DNA from: Cervus elaphus
Taxonomy: Eukaryota; Chordata; Mammalia; Artiodactyla; Cervidae
Reading direction: 5' to 3'
NCBI RefSeq assembly: GCF_910594005.1
Contig: NC_057841.1
Coordinates: 11,021,001 to 11,085,000, forward strand
DNA: 64,000 bases
Made by a program: the position numbers and the translations under genes. The notes under the pieces are model-generated. The model made no database searches. It was not told the DNA's origin and saw nothing but the letters and a program-made list of their open reading frames with translations. Positions within the stretch are counted from its first letter, which is position 1; every line of letters begins with the position of its first letter. Of this stretch, positions 21,952 through 33,521 are shown piece after piece.

Positions 21952-23082
21952 TGAACATTCCCAGAATAATAGAGGGAAGAAAAGCACTTAGAAATACATA
22001 TTACTGCATGGTTGCATCTGAAAAAATTTAAATCTTGTGAAATAGAAATACAATGAATTTACATAACTCATTATGGTGCACAAAATTAAAATTGAAAAAT
22101 AATTTGCAATTGAAAAGGAAAACACATGAATAAAACACACATTTAGAAAGCGCATAAACAAACAAAATAACACGTAAGTACAATAAAACTTCGGCAGGAT
22201 GTGAGTGATGAAAGTGCAGATGGGGTATAATGGTGATTTAGGGCGGGGAATAAAAGTTAACATGAAAATCAAATGAAATAGGAGACTTGCAGGGAACAGT
22301 AATTTTAATGGGCCATCAGCTGAAGGGTATGATGATCTTAACACTTCATCAGAGCTGAAAGATTAAAAAGAGATGAGCTATGCTTGTCCTCCAGTCTTCT
22401 GAGAAGCAGAAAGAAGGATGGAATTACCTGCACTATGATTTCATTAGGAGAAACGCCTGTGGCGGGAAATGGAGTGGGGACAGGGAGAAAGAAGGTGAGA
22501 GAATCATTAGGTCATGATGGAAGTCTGACCCCAGGACAAGGAGAGAGGTGAGGGGGAAGTTTTGGGTGGATGTGCCCTAGACTCATGGGGTGTCCAATTA
22601 AGCCTCAACATGCAGGCCACATACTCCTGGAAAGAGTCTGCCCTGAGATTGCATCCAGGCTCAGCCCTTGGCTTTGAACCACCTGGGAAACATGGTCTGG
22701 TACCAGCATAATGATGGATTTCTGAATGTGACAGCTGGGCCTTTGGATCTGTGATGCAGTCTGAACAGGGGCAAGGAGAACACTTATCTTCCAGAAGCCT
22801 CCTTGATTCTTACCATATTTTCCCGATCTGAGTAGAAACTGGTACATTTTCGATCACTAATTAGGCTAACAAGAGAGTGTTACCTGGAACCCACATAAAA
22901 AATCATGCCTGATATATGGGATCATTCCCCCCAGATGCTAAGAAGGAGGTTCAAACTGTTTCTTCAAGCTATCTTGCAAATTCCAGGGAAAGACAGACAA
23001 AGATGTGAAAAGTGAAGAGAAAGCCCCAGATTTTCCCCCAGAATGCCTCAGCTAGAGTCCTAAAAGCCTTATTATAAATACT
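21952..23082. other. Unique DNA, moderate GC after 22350
   Basis: The 22350-22850 part is more GC-balanced than its surroundings. It holds no recognised exon and may belong to the old repeat that follows. Confidence 0.35.
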
Positions 23083-23479
23083 TGTTGGAGAGGAAGAAAT
23101 TTCCCTCTCCCTTTCTGGGTTCTTCTGGCCAATTTAAATAATCAAACTGCATGAGACAGACTAAAAAAAGGAAAACAGATAAATTATAATAACATGTGTA
23201 CATGCGAGAGATCCAGGAAAGCTGAGCAACTTCCCCAAATGCCTGAAAGCCTCACCTTAAGTACTGTCTTCAGCTAAAGACAAAGCAAGATGTTGAGGGG
23301 AGTGGTTTAGGACTTCTAAAGGGAGAAAGGCAATTCACACAGAGATGGAAAAACAAAATATTTGGTAAATGTTTGCTGGGCCAGGCAGAGACAATGGGAT
23401 AGAAAGAGGAATCTCAACAGTCAGACTGCTAAGTTTATTCCAGTCTGCATATCTAGTTCACACCACAGTCATTAAAAAA

Positions 23480-23950
23480 GCAGAGACATCATTTGCTGAC
23501 AAAGATCCGTCTAGTCAAAGTTATGGGTTTTCCAGTCATCATATATGGATGTGAGAGTTGGACCATAAAGAAGGCTGAGCACTGAAGAACTGATGCCTCC
23601 ACTGTGGTCCTGGAAAAGACTCTTGAGAGTCCCTTGGACTGCAAGGAGATACAGCCTGTCAATCCTAAAGAAAGTCAACCCTTACTATTCATTGGAAGGA
23701 CTGATGCTGAGGCTCAAATACTTTGGCCACCTGATGCAAAGAGCCAACTCACTGGAAAAGACCCTGATGCTGGGAAAGATTGGAGGCAAAAGAAGAGGCT
23801 GACACAGGAAGAGATGGCTGGACAGCATCACGGATGCAATGGGCATGAATTTAAGCAAACTTTGGAGACAGTTAAGGACAGAGAACTGTCCTGGCATGCT
23901 GCAGTCCATGGGGTCTCAGAGTTGGACAGGATTTAGCAACTGAACAACAA
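23480..23950 (+). mobile_element. BovB LINE 3' third, 5'-truncated
   Basis: It starts at GCAGAGACATCATTTGCTGAC. It encodes the BovB C-terminal region in broken frames, then the 3' end to GCAACTGAACAACAACC. It splits the LTR-like repeat, so it is younger than that repeat. Frameshifts and stops make it inactive. Confidence 0.9.
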
Positions 23951-24026
23951 CCAATAGTCACCTCGGGTGATAGCTTCCTTCCTGCTACATCCTCTAAGGT
24001 CTTTCAGGTGGTTAGGGGGAAGGTCA

Positions 24027-24076
24027 GAGTGTTTGCAGCCTTCCTGAGTGTTTGGAGCCCTCTTGAGTGTTTGGGG
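24027..24076. repeat. 19-bp tandem repeat, 2.6 copies
   Basis: GAGTGTTTG recurs at 24027, 24046 and 24065, a period of exactly 19. The unit is GAGTGTTTGCAGCCTTCCT, with changes in the second copy. Confidence 0.85.
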
Positions 24077-24664
24077 TGTTGATTGTTTTTAGCTTAAAAT
24101 AATCCCTTGCCACAGAGACATTTGGGGGTAATAAATTTTCTTTGCCCAAGGCATTGTATACAAAAATTCTACCTCCTTGGTTCCCATATTCAGGCAAACA
24201 GAGTGACAGCTAAAGGCCCCATTTCCCAGCACAGAAAACAGAAGACCTTTTGCTTAAAAGACATAAGAAGAATCAGAGTGTGTGTTGATGCTGTGTGGAC
24301 CACCACAGGCTCTGTAATCACAGTTTAGGCCAATGACACATTTTTAATGTGAAATTCTGTGTTACCCATTGGCCATACAAAGGTTATCAGTCACTAATTT
24401 TGTGGGGGGGTTTGCCAAGGGCGACAGATCATCTATATGACAGAACACAATGAAAGTCAACAAAACTGAGATTAATGTTGCTGAAAATGACCTCATTTGA
24501 CTTCCATTTTTGATTCCACAGATGCCAATTATTGGAAGCATATTGGCCAGTGTTTAAGGAGGTCAACAGTGAGTATTTCCTGGGTGCTTGACAAGCCTAT
24601 TGTTAATAATTATCCACAATGTGTGTGTTCTCATGGAATGATCCAGCTGGAAGGGGAAGTGGTT

Positions 24665-24900
24665 ACAATGGCATAAAAATAATAGCTTTAATTTGGATTT
24701 ATTTATTGAATCCTCACATGACCTCACTGAATGCTTACAAGAAATATTTTGTAGATAATATTGACATAACTAAGAGAAAGAAAATCAGGAAAAAAAATTG
24801 GTTGTGAGACTAAACAGTTTCCCTAATTAAAGGAACGGAGCTTTGGTTTGAGCTCAACACTTTGGAGTCCAGTCTGCAATATTAACCACTGTGATACAGT
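24665..24900 (-). repeat. MIR SINE (ancient tRNA-derived)
   Basis: The complement of MIR in order: AATAATAGCTTTAATTTGG, GAATCCTCACATGACC, GTTTGAGCTCAACACTTTGG and GTCTGCAATATTAACCACTGTGATACAGTGC. The last follows the MIR 5' text CTCTTAACCACTATGCTATACTG. It is strongly diverged. Confidence 0.6.
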
Positions 24901-24902
24901 GC

Positions 24903-25930
24903 TTTTTAAAATCAAACCCTTTATTTAAGCGATGATAAAACTCACTCAGAAAGTTGAAATGTTTAAGAAAAAAACCTCACCCAAGGGAATCCCGGAAACA
25001 TAATGTCTCACCCATAGTATGAGTCTTACATTAGAGTTTCAGAGTTTATTCTGTTAATATATACTGCAAAAATAAATGAATGAATGAATATAAAATACCT
25101 ATGATTTCAAAGAAAGCACATTTCTTCTCCAATAAGGCTCCTCTTTCAAGACAAATATGTTTCTGTAACAGGACTATAGCACTTCTTTGAGATAATTGAG
25201 CTGTAAGTGTGAATTTTAGTTTGGGAAATTTACATATCAACTAAAACCCAACTATTTTCATATATTAAGCTTGGTCCCTAGCATACCGTTGTGATTTTTT
25301 TCCCCAGATATGTGCATTATATATGTTCACAGGAAGAAAGAGACTATTCAAGTTTCTGAGCTGTTGCAATCTGCGGGGTCATTATTTTAACTGTCAAAAG
25401 AATTCTACTGTCGGATCCAAGGTTTTACGCACAATTTGTTGCATTTATTTCACCTGAATGTCAGTATAGACTTCCATATTAAATTAGTATTATCAGCTTG
25501 AAAATGAAATCTTCAATATAATTTATATCTAAAATGTTTCAACAGATGTGTATTTGATCCATGTAGACATTAAAGTCAGCTACTTGTATATGTAGGAAAA
25601 CACACAGTAACAACACATGCACATATTGATGCGATTTCTTTTTCTGCTGAATTCTCAAATGTATGGTCATTTTTGATAATCACACAGTCATTTAGAGTCT
25701 TGAAAAGATCTTTTTATTTTAAATTCACAGCTCTTATATGGGATATTTAAGTCAATAAACATCCGTGAATACCATCTTTTGTGTTAGATATGATACAAAA
25801 ACACTGAAAGACCTATTAAGTGTATGATTTAAATCCTGGTCTTGCAACTTTCAAAGTGATCTATAACACAGATTACACAAAGACAATCATCTACATGCAA
25901 AACAATATTTTATATGGAGTAAAGAAATTA
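24903..25930. other. Unique AT-rich DNA
   Basis: Only a short (AATG)n run at about 25075-25089. No gene is recognised. Confidence 0.5.
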
Positions 25931-25934
25931 TTTC

Positions 25935-25978
25935 AGTTCAGTTCAGTTCAGTCGCTCAGTCATGTCCGACTCTTTGCG
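25935..25978 (-). mobile_element. BovB 3' tail only, about 44 bp
   Basis: TTCAGTTCAGTTCAGTTCAG, then TCGCTCAGTCATGTCCGAC and TCTTTGCGA are the exact BovB 3' terminus, after which unique DNA follows. This is extreme 5' truncation; the well-kept sequence suggests recent insertion. Confidence 0.9.
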
Positions 25979-25980
25979 AT

Positions 25981-26609
25981 TATTAGTAGGTGACAAATTG
26001 TTTAGAGAAGCTTTGAAGGGTGAGAAAGCAGTGACAGTATACAAGAACCTCTTAAATCAGATTTTTAGCAGTTCTTTGGTATTAAAACACTACTATATTC
26101 ATTACTTCTTCTGATTTTCTAAATAATGGAAAGTGTTTTTGTGTTGGATGAGTATTATCCTTTATTTAATCTTCTTACATACACATCCTCTCAGAGTTCT
26201 TTACATGACCTCTTCTAACTTAGGGTCCAGCATCACCTATTCTATCCTAGAGAAGAAGATTTTGAAAAATGCTGAGGGAAAAGACAACTCTCCTCTTTTA
26301 ATAACACTAAATTATCATCTGTTAAATATAAGGATAACCACCCAACATTCAGATAAGTGCAGAAGAGTAACAAAATACTGAGTAATTAGAACTCAAAGTG
26401 TGTATGCATCTAAGCTAACAGTTATGCCTATATGAATGTCTAATACAAACTTGATAGTTTAAGAATGGACCTATAACATTAAGACACTTGTAAAGCTTTT
26501 GAAAATGTTCTGAATCGACTTCTACTGTCTTAATGTACCCTGTATGAAAAATGAGAACAGAAAAACAAACTGATAATGATAATGAGCACCAATAATCAAT
26601 TCATAAACT
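25981..26609. other. Unique AT-rich DNA
   Basis: No gene or repeat is recognised. Confidence 0.5.
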
Positions 26610-26619
26610 ATCTTTGTTT

Positions 26620-26834
26620 TTGGCTTCCCTGGTGGCTCAGAAGGTAAAGAATCTGCTTGCAAGGTGGGAGACCCCAATTTGATCCCTGGGTTGGGAAGAT
26701 ACCCTGGAGAAGGGAAGGCAACCCACTCCAGTATTTTTCCCGGGAAAATCCCATGGACAGTCCAACAAATCTCTGTTGGGCTACAGTCCATAGGGTCACA
26801 AAGAGTGAGTAAGCAACTAACATGTTTGCTTTTC
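26620..26834 (+). mobile_element. Bov-tA SINE with perfect 10 bp TSD
   Basis: The head GGCTTCCCTGGTGGCTCAG and body are followed by a tail with a small insertion after CATGGACAG. ATCTTTGTTT is duplicated at 26610-26619 and 26835-26844. Confidence 0.93.
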
Positions 26835-26844
26835 ATCTTTGTTT

Positions 26845-27224
26845 AGATATAAAACAGACCCAAGCCAGGACTTACAAGCACTTTACATTGTGTAATTTTC
26901 CCATTTTACTAGAGTATGAGAATCTCGAGGAATTAATCTTATTCTTCTATGTGTCCTTGATGCAGTCTAATAAAGAAGTAGTAATTACTCCCAGAGCTTG
27001 TACTAAACTTGACTGAATTTCCCAGAATTATTTAGCTATTTGGAGTATGGCTGATTCTGACCTTTAAATAATGCTGTCTGAAAGAAGTAATATAAAATGC
27101 ATTCAGATCATAAAATTTTACATGTTTCACTTTATGTTTGTGATTTCATACAGACCTTGATAAAGAATTGTTTAAAAAATGTTTACTGGTTATCATTAGA
27201 CTCATGATTTCTTTTCTCAACACT
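26845..27224. other. Unique AT-rich DNA
   Basis: No gene or repeat is recognised. Confidence 0.5.
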
Positions 27225-27535
27225 AAAGTGAAAGTGAAAGTCACTCACTCGTGTCTCTTTGGGACCCCATGGACTATACAGTCCATGGAATTCTCCAGGC
27301 CACAATATTGGAGTGGGTAGGCTTTACCTTCTCCAGGGGATCTTCCCAAACAAGGGATTGAACCCAGGTCTCCTGCATTGCAGGTGGATTCTTTACCAGC
27401 TGAGCCACAAGGGAAGCCCAAGAATACTGGTGTGGGTAGCCTATCCCTTCTCCAGCGGATCTTCCCAGTCCAGGAATCGAACCAGGGTCCCCTACATTGA
27501 AGGCAGATTCTTTGCCACCTGAACCACAAGGGAAA
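27225..27535 (-). mobile_element. Dimeric Bov-tA SINE
   Basis: On the minus strand a partial first head (CTTGTGGTTCAGGTGGCAAAG) is joined to a second full head and tail. The join is at GTATTCTTGGGCTTCCC (27411-27430). It is the same dimer design as 7321-7609, with the head more complete. No clear target duplication. Confidence 0.92.
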
Positions 27536-27734
27536 TCTACATATTTTACCTAGAAGAAAGAGGCTTATTTCAAAAGCATCAATGAGTCATATCAATTATT
27601 GTCTTTATTCTAAAATCAAAGAATATTTCAAGTTCATATTTAAACTGTGTGCATTAATATGATTGTACCTTATATGATGCATGATTTTGAGTTATTTTCT
27701 CTACCTTAGTAACAGCAAAACTTCCAATTAAATT

Positions 27735-28215
27735 TTGAAATACCATATATCACTTAAATGTGGAATTTAAAATACAACACAAATGAAACTATCTAGGAAT
27801 GAGACAAAGACTGACAGATATTGACAGATATAGAGATCAGACTTGTTGCCACAGGAGATGTGGGTAGGTGAGGACTGCATTAGGACTTTGGGATTAGTAG
27901 ATGAAAGCTAGTATATGTGGGATGCAACAAACAATAAGGTCTTACTGTATAGTACAGAGAACTATATACAATGTCCTGTGATAAAACATAATGGAAAATA
28001 TAAAAATATATATAATATAAAATATATCTATAAAATATAAAAGCATAATGAAAAATAAAAATATTAAAAATTATATTTTATACTTATATAAAATATAAAT
28101 ATTAGCACATACTGATAACTGAGTCACTTTTTTATATAGCAGAAATTAACACAATATGTTAAATCAATAAAAAATGATTTTATACTTCAATAAAACTTTT
28201 TAAATTTTTAAATAA
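27735..28215 (+). mobile_element. Old L1 3' UTR (L1MA-type) with an AT-rich expansion
   Basis: ACTTAAATGTGGAATTTAAAA, CAAACTTGTTGCC-like, ACAGAGAACTATATACAATG and GTAACTGAGTCACTT-like text lead to TACTTCAATAAAAC, the usual L1MA 3' end. ATATAAAATAT units expand the middle (about 27990-28110). Confidence 0.78.
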
Positions 28216-28520
28216 ATAGATCTTGAAGTGTTATTAAATGATAGATCTTACAACCACACCAGGGCCTTTGCTACTTAAGTATCTGATTTTTCTAGAAGTG
28301 TAATGTTCTGAGAAATTTTCTATCACAAAAATATTTACAATGCCTGTATCATTTTACAGTTGCAGGTTGAATTAAAAAAAATTTATTTTACTTTAGCCTA
28401 CAAAGTTAGAGACTAGTACACTGGTCTCAACATTTCCCACTGATTATGGATAGAAACCCAGACTCAAGAACCACCTTCAAGTAAGGTTATTCCTATCACT
28501 ACTGACAGACAACATGGAAC
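28216..28520. other. Unique DNA
   Basis: Nothing recognised between the two L1 3' ends. Confidence 0.45.
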
Positions 28521-28634
28521 TTGTCCATGCTGGGTGTTTATCCCTTCACAGAAATACTACTAAGCACCAAAAAATGATTGTCCACATTGGGTGTGTGTCC
28601 CTTCAAAGAAATACTATTTAGCATTAAAAAATGA
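28521..28634. repeat. Tandem duplication, 57 bp x 2
   Basis: Copy 1 (28521-28577) and copy 2 (28578-28634) each start TTGTCC and end AAAAAATGA. By my count they agree at 47 of 57 positions. Copy 2 runs into the L1 3' part that follows, so the duplication straddles the L1 edge. Confidence 0.85.
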
Positions 28635-29105
28635 TTCACCCATAACAAAGAACACATTTGAGTCGGTCCTAATGAAGTGGATGAACTTAGAGCCCACTAT
28701 ACAGAGTGAAGTAAGTCAGAAAGAGAAAAATGTCATATACTAATGCATACATATGGAATCTAGAAAGATGGTACCGATGAACCTGTTTGCAGGGCAGTAA
28801 TAGAGATGCAGACAGAGAGAACAGGCTTATGGAAAGAGCAGGGAAGAAGAGGGTGGGACGAATTGAGAGAGTAGAGTTGAAACATACATTACCATATGTA
28901 AAACAGAAAGCCACTGGGAAACTGGTGCATGACCCAAGGAGCTCACATGAGGTGCTCTGTGAAGGTCCAGGGCGTGGGATGGGGTGGGGAGGGTGAGAGA
29001 GGTTCGGGAGGGAGGGGACACGTGTGTACCTTTGGCCGATTCATTCTGATATATGGTAGAAACCAACCCAGTATGGTAAAGCAATGATCCTCCAATCAAA
29101 CAGGG
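28590..29105 (+). mobile_element. L1 3' end: last ORF2 codons and 3' UTR
   Basis: GTCGGTCCTAATGAAGTGGATG, CAGAGTGAAGTAAGTCAGAAAG and CATATGGAATCTAGAAAGATGG are the end of L1 ORF2, parallel to 45597-45710. The 3' UTR follows, with a G-rich part and GGTAAAGCAATGATCCTCCAATC. It is older and more diverged than the L1 at 41680 and carries no protein. Confidence 0.88.
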
Positions 29106-30675
29106 GACAACGGGAACACGCACATTATACATTTTTAAGGATAATATGGGAAGAGACATTAGTAACCCTACTCTAAAATGATACATCAGGCTTTCAAGGA
29201 AAAGGTTTCTGGTGAATCTGTGAGAAAGATGAAGCATAGATCTAAAATGCTTAAATGTATTTAAATTAAAAAAAAATTAGACTCAACTAAATTTACCTCA
29301 TTATCATCGCTTTCCTTAGTTTTTAGAGATATATCTTCATTATTAATATCAATATAATTTCTTTTAAAGAACAATTTAGAATGTTTCTCATGTTATTCCG
29401 TTAATTTTATTGAGCAATTACCTTCAGTACACGAAAGCAAGCTGAAGCAAAAGCAAAAAATTCAAATGGCAAGTACAAGTTTTCAGGAAAATGTAAGGCA
29501 GAGCCGAAGCACCATTTGCATACCTCAACGTGCTAATGCCACTTTCTGCCATCACCCACAGCTTTTTACATCTCTAATGGGAATTATATGAATAGACAAA
29601 TTATTAATTTGTACCAGCCATAGCAGAGAATGAAATCTTAGCTGGTTTAGCGTATTCTATGACATTCATAGGCAATCGTAAATTAAAATAACCAGACTTT
29701 GTCTGGTTAAGTGCATATACATATATATTATTTTAATATTTTTTCAGCACCATTTTCCAAATTCAATTGAATACTGAAGCAGCCATGTTTCTACAGAACA
29801 AAATAAGGAATGGGCATTTTGTATTAAGATGGGGAGAGAAGACACATCTCTTTAAAGGCATTAGAGCCGCAAAGTGCTGCATTTCAAGTTGCATTTTATC
29901 AATTGATCTGACTTGGAACACAGCGATACATAAATGTTAGTAGTCACGAAGCACATGGCAGGCAGGTGCGGCAGGCTTTGCCAGCAGAGAGCTGACGTTT
30001 TTATGAGCTCTCTCAGCTGGAGTGGCCAAGGAGCATGGGAGAAGGAAAGGAAAAACACCTGCCACCCAGTCACTTTATTTTCAATTGTAACATCTTGAAG
30101 AGAAAGAAATTACATTAAAATGAAAAATCTACCAAGATTGAGACAGAGGCATTATACCCATGCCTTTTGAATCTATTACCTTCACAATGAGAGAATTGTT
30201 AATGCCTAGTGTTATTTCTCATCAGAATATATCCAGGTAAATGGCTGTTTAAGGAGCTAAGATGCATGATGTATGATAAAACACAACCTAAAAATATGTG
30301 TTCCTTTTCTTCTCCCTCTTTTGTTTAGACTGACTGGGATGCCTTAATCGAGTCTCCTTCTCTCAGTAAAAGTTTTGACAAGTGCTGGCTTGGTTAAGAG
30401 AGCAGGGTTAGATTCTAGAAAAGAGAAATGCATTGAGGACTACAACAGTGCCTAGACTGACCATCTGCTTTTGAATGAGCACCTGAACTAGGGAATCCAT
30501 CATCTACACCAAGTAAACAAACCAAGAAAGAGACAAACCCTTGTAAAGAGACGGCAAAGGAGAACTGATTACAAACATGATGGACTAAATTGGACAGAGC
30601 ACTCAGAAATTTTCTGGAAGTGCAGTTACTTTGGGATCAGAAGGCTAAGATAAAACTATGTTCTAAGGGGAAATA
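29106..30675. other. Unique DNA; candidate conserved non-coding segments
   Basis: At 29480-29640 and 29750-30060 the text is free of repeats, balanced in composition and rich in binding-site-like words. Examples are the POU octamer-like ATTTGCATA at 29513-29521 and TTAATTTG near 29607. A pyrimidine tract ending TTTGTTTAG at 30301-30328 looks like a splice acceptor. No open frame identifies an exon. Confidence 0.4.
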
Positions 30676-30755
30676 TTAGGTTGGCCAAAAAGTTCATTTG
30701 GGTTTTTCCATAAGATGATATGGCATAACCAGAATGAACTTTTTGACCAACTCAA
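30676..30755. mobile_element. Mariner-type hairpin MITE, 80 bp
   Basis: TTAGGTTGGCCAAAAAGTTC at the left is mirrored by GAACTTTTTGACCAACTCAA at the right, with TA on each side (30674-30675, 30756-30757). Nearly the whole element is one inverted repeat and would fold as a long hairpin. It is too short to code. It is the same family as the decayed copy at 5265-5351. Confidence 0.92.
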
Positions 30756-30757
30756 TA

Positions 30758-32418
30758 CCATTCTTGAGAAAATAGATTTGGGAAGCATATAAAAAAAGAT
30801 TCCCATAATTACATATTATAAGTGGAAAGGGGAATAAGATCTTTAGTAAAACCAAGAAAACATCATTGCCAGTAAAACTTATAAACATACTGGAAAATCA
30901 CAGAATGGAGATGATGCAGAGGGTCACAATACCTTCTTTTCTCTGCGGTCACCCCATCTCTACTCTTATCCTCTGAAAGCTGAGGACAAACTAAAAGTGA
31001 CCAAGGACTAATTGAGCTATAAGCTTAATTACCATGTTATTGGGCGTGGACTTTGTAATTTTATTCAAAGTAGGACGAGTGGTTTTCAGAAAAGTAACAA
31101 CTGAGGAAAGACAGCCATAAAATTGTTGCATGAAAACAGTTCTATTAAATTATAAATACATCTGTTATTTTAAGATACTGTAGCAGAAAGTACTTAATAC
31201 CCAGAATGGGAGATTTTTAAAAAAACAACAAAAAAAACAGCAACAATAAAAACAAACTCCTGTTTTCACTTCTTTTAAGCCTCATACTTCCCTTCAATAG
31301 AGTGATTGCACTTGAAACTGAAAACAGCTTCCTTGATCCACTTTAGATTCTTGTTTTCAAGTCAAAAAAGACACCTCGGCAAGGGAAAAACAGCAAAAAG
31401 AGGAACCATGGGGAGAGAGTAGCTTTAGTAGAAACAGAAAGAGCATCTCTAAGTATCAGTTAGAAGATCTTGGTGGAGAAGCTATAAAGGAGAGAAGCAG
31501 CTAAACTAGAGATAAGAATGTTTAATTTCCACCAACAAGCCTGGAATTAATCAGCTGAGCTTCGACAAAATGATCTCTTGGAACAATTATGTACACAGCT
31601 TTGTAAAAAAAATAGGAAACCCTTTCCCCAAACATATTACCATAAGCAAAAAAGGAAATCCTTCATCAATGAAGAGATACAGACATAGATGACAAATGGC
31701 TGAAAAAATACAATTCCTCACCCTGACTCCACATTTTCAACAATTGATTATTCATATTTTTTTAAAAAATAAGAGTTTACTAAGTTGTTACTCTGGAAGT
31801 AATATAATGCAAGCATAAAAGCCAATTCAAATATGTATTAAAGATTATTATAAGAGAGGCATTGTTACGGTGGATATGGGGATTTAGCAATGAATGAAAT
31901 AGACAGTCTGCACAGACGATGTTCTATACCAGTAGATTTATGTTCTATGTAACAATAATATAAATAATAACATAAAGAAGGAGGAAAAGAAGGAAAATAA
32001 AAAGTATAAAGCTACCTAAGTCTATTGGATATCTCATGAGTTTAACATTTATTCCTTGATAAATTCATTTGCATGGTATTATCACCAGGAAAGATGTATT
32101 TCTGGGATGGATAAACTGGAAAAAAAATTACCAGTATAAGTCTAAAATTAACATATTAGTTCACAGTGCAAGAGGAATGTATTACCTTAAATTCTCTCTT
32201 TGCAGAGGTTGTGGTATGCATCTTTAGCTAATCAGTCTACCTCCAAATATTTATACTCCAATGCATTGCACAAGAATCTTACAATAGAAACTGCAACTTG
32301 GAATAGAATCTTAATACTTCCATGTGTCCAATTCCAGCCTTTATCCAATATTGCCACACATTTTAATTTTACTCATTTTATAACCCTCACTGCACTGTTA
32401 ATATCAGTTTTATAAAGA
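30758..32418. other. Unique AT-rich DNA; possible MIR trace near 32350
   Basis: An A-rich stretch with CAA units lies at about 31220-31255. ACTCATTTTATAACCCTCAC and TCAGTTTTATAAAGAGAG near 32365-32418 weakly resemble MIR on the minus strand. No gene is recognised. Confidence 0.4.
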
Positions 32419-32429
32419 GAGTCAATTAC

Positions 32430-32673
32430 ATTTTTACTTTTTAAAATTTTTGGTTGGAGGATAATTGCTTTACAATATTGTGTTGGTTTCTGCCATATAT
32501 CATCACGAATCAGCCATGAGTACACAGATGTCCCCTCTCTCTTGAACCTCCCTCCCACCTCCCACGGCTCCAGGTTGTCACACGGAGAACTGGGTCGATC
32601 TCTCTGTGCAGACAGCAAATTCCCTCTGGCTATCTATTTTACACATGGTAATGTATATGTTTTCATGCCACTG
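32430..32673 (-). mobile_element. L1 3' UTR fragment (ruminant type, older subfamily)
   Basis: The complement of an L1 3' end: GGTTGGAGGATAATTGCTTTAC, CAATATTGTGTTGGTTTCTGCC, CCTCCCTCCCACCTCCC and GGCTATCTATTTTACACATGG. GAGTCAATTAC is duplicated at 32419-32429 and 32674-32684. Confidence 0.9.
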
Positions 32674-32863
32674 GAGTCAATTACTTCTTAACAATATTTA
32701 AATAATAAGAGAAAGCATTTGTTTGCGTATATATCTGTCATTATTCATGGAAGGAGATTAAGGTCTACAGGCAGAATAAGGTTGTCAAACACCTGTCCTC
32801 ATAACCGTGGGGTGATTCTGGATGATCTGTGTAGGACTAAGGTAAGGACAAGTTCTTGTGTGT

Positions 32864-33084
32864 GTTGCATGCTAAGTTGCTTCTGTCGTGTTCAACTTTT
32901 TGCAACCCCATGGACTGTAGCACGCCTGCATCTCTGTTCATGGGAGTCTCCAGGCAAGAATATTGGAGTGGGTTGCTATTTCCTTCTCCGGGGGACCTTC
33001 CTGACCCAGGGATTGAACCTGCCTCTCTTATGCCTCCTACACTGGCAGGTGGGTTCTTTACCACCAGCGCCACCTAGGAAGCCC
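32864..33084 (-). mobile_element. Bov-tA SINE, CGCCACC-head subtype
   Basis: TTGCATGCTAAGTTGCTTC starts the tail and CCAGCGCCACCTAGGAAGCCC ends the head. GACAAGTTCTTG (32848-32859) and GACAACATTCTTG (33085-33097) may be the target duplication with small changes. Confidence 0.92.
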
Positions 33085-33310
33085 GACAACATTCTTGGGA
33101 GAAGATAAATGTAGGAAAGAGGGACAGAGTGAAGCATTGTGAGAAGGACTTGACAACTGGTCCTCATTTGGAGAGAGGAAGGGGTATAAGTCAAAGAATG
33201 CAGGAAGTTTCTAGAAGCAGGAAGAGGAAAGACGCATTCTATCATCCTGTAGAGTCTCCAGAGAGGACTGCAGCTCTGCCGTCACCTTGATCGTGGCTCA
33301 TTAGACCCAC

Positions 33311-33513
33311 ATGGGGCTTCCCCGGTGGCTCAGACGGGAAAGAATCCAACTGCAATGCGGGAGACCTGGGTTCCATCCCTGGGTTGGGCAGATCCCCTGG
33401 AGGAGGGCATGGCACCCCACTCCAGTGTTCTTGCCTGGAGAATCCCATGGACAGAGCAGCCTGGAGGGATACAGTCCATGAGGTCGGACACAACTGAAGT
33501 GACTGAGCACAGA
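33311..33513 (+). mobile_element. Bov-tA SINE
   Basis: The head GGCTTCCCCGGTGGCTCAG leads to a shortened tail (the segment before GTCGGACACAACTGAAG has lost about 12 bases). AGACCCAC is duplicated at 33303-33310 and 33514-33521. Confidence 0.92.
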
Positions 33514-33521
33514 AGACCCAC

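Larger units (their letters stand above)
23083..24330 (+). repeat. Possible old LTR-like repeat (split by BovB)
   Basis: The text starts TGTTGGAGAGGAAG and continues with CCCTTTCTGGGTTCTTCTGG and AACATGTGTACATG. After the BovB insertion it resumes at TAGTCACCTCGGGTGATAGC and GCTACATCCTCTAAGG. The TG start and composition suggest an LTR of an old endogenous retrovirus, but no closing CA, duplication or internal gene is identified. The right limit is approximate. Confidence 0.35.

Noticed and set aside
27990..28110. ATATAAAAT tandem run as a regulatory or origin element
   Set aside because: It lies within an L1 3' UTR and is best seen as AT-rich microsatellite expansion.
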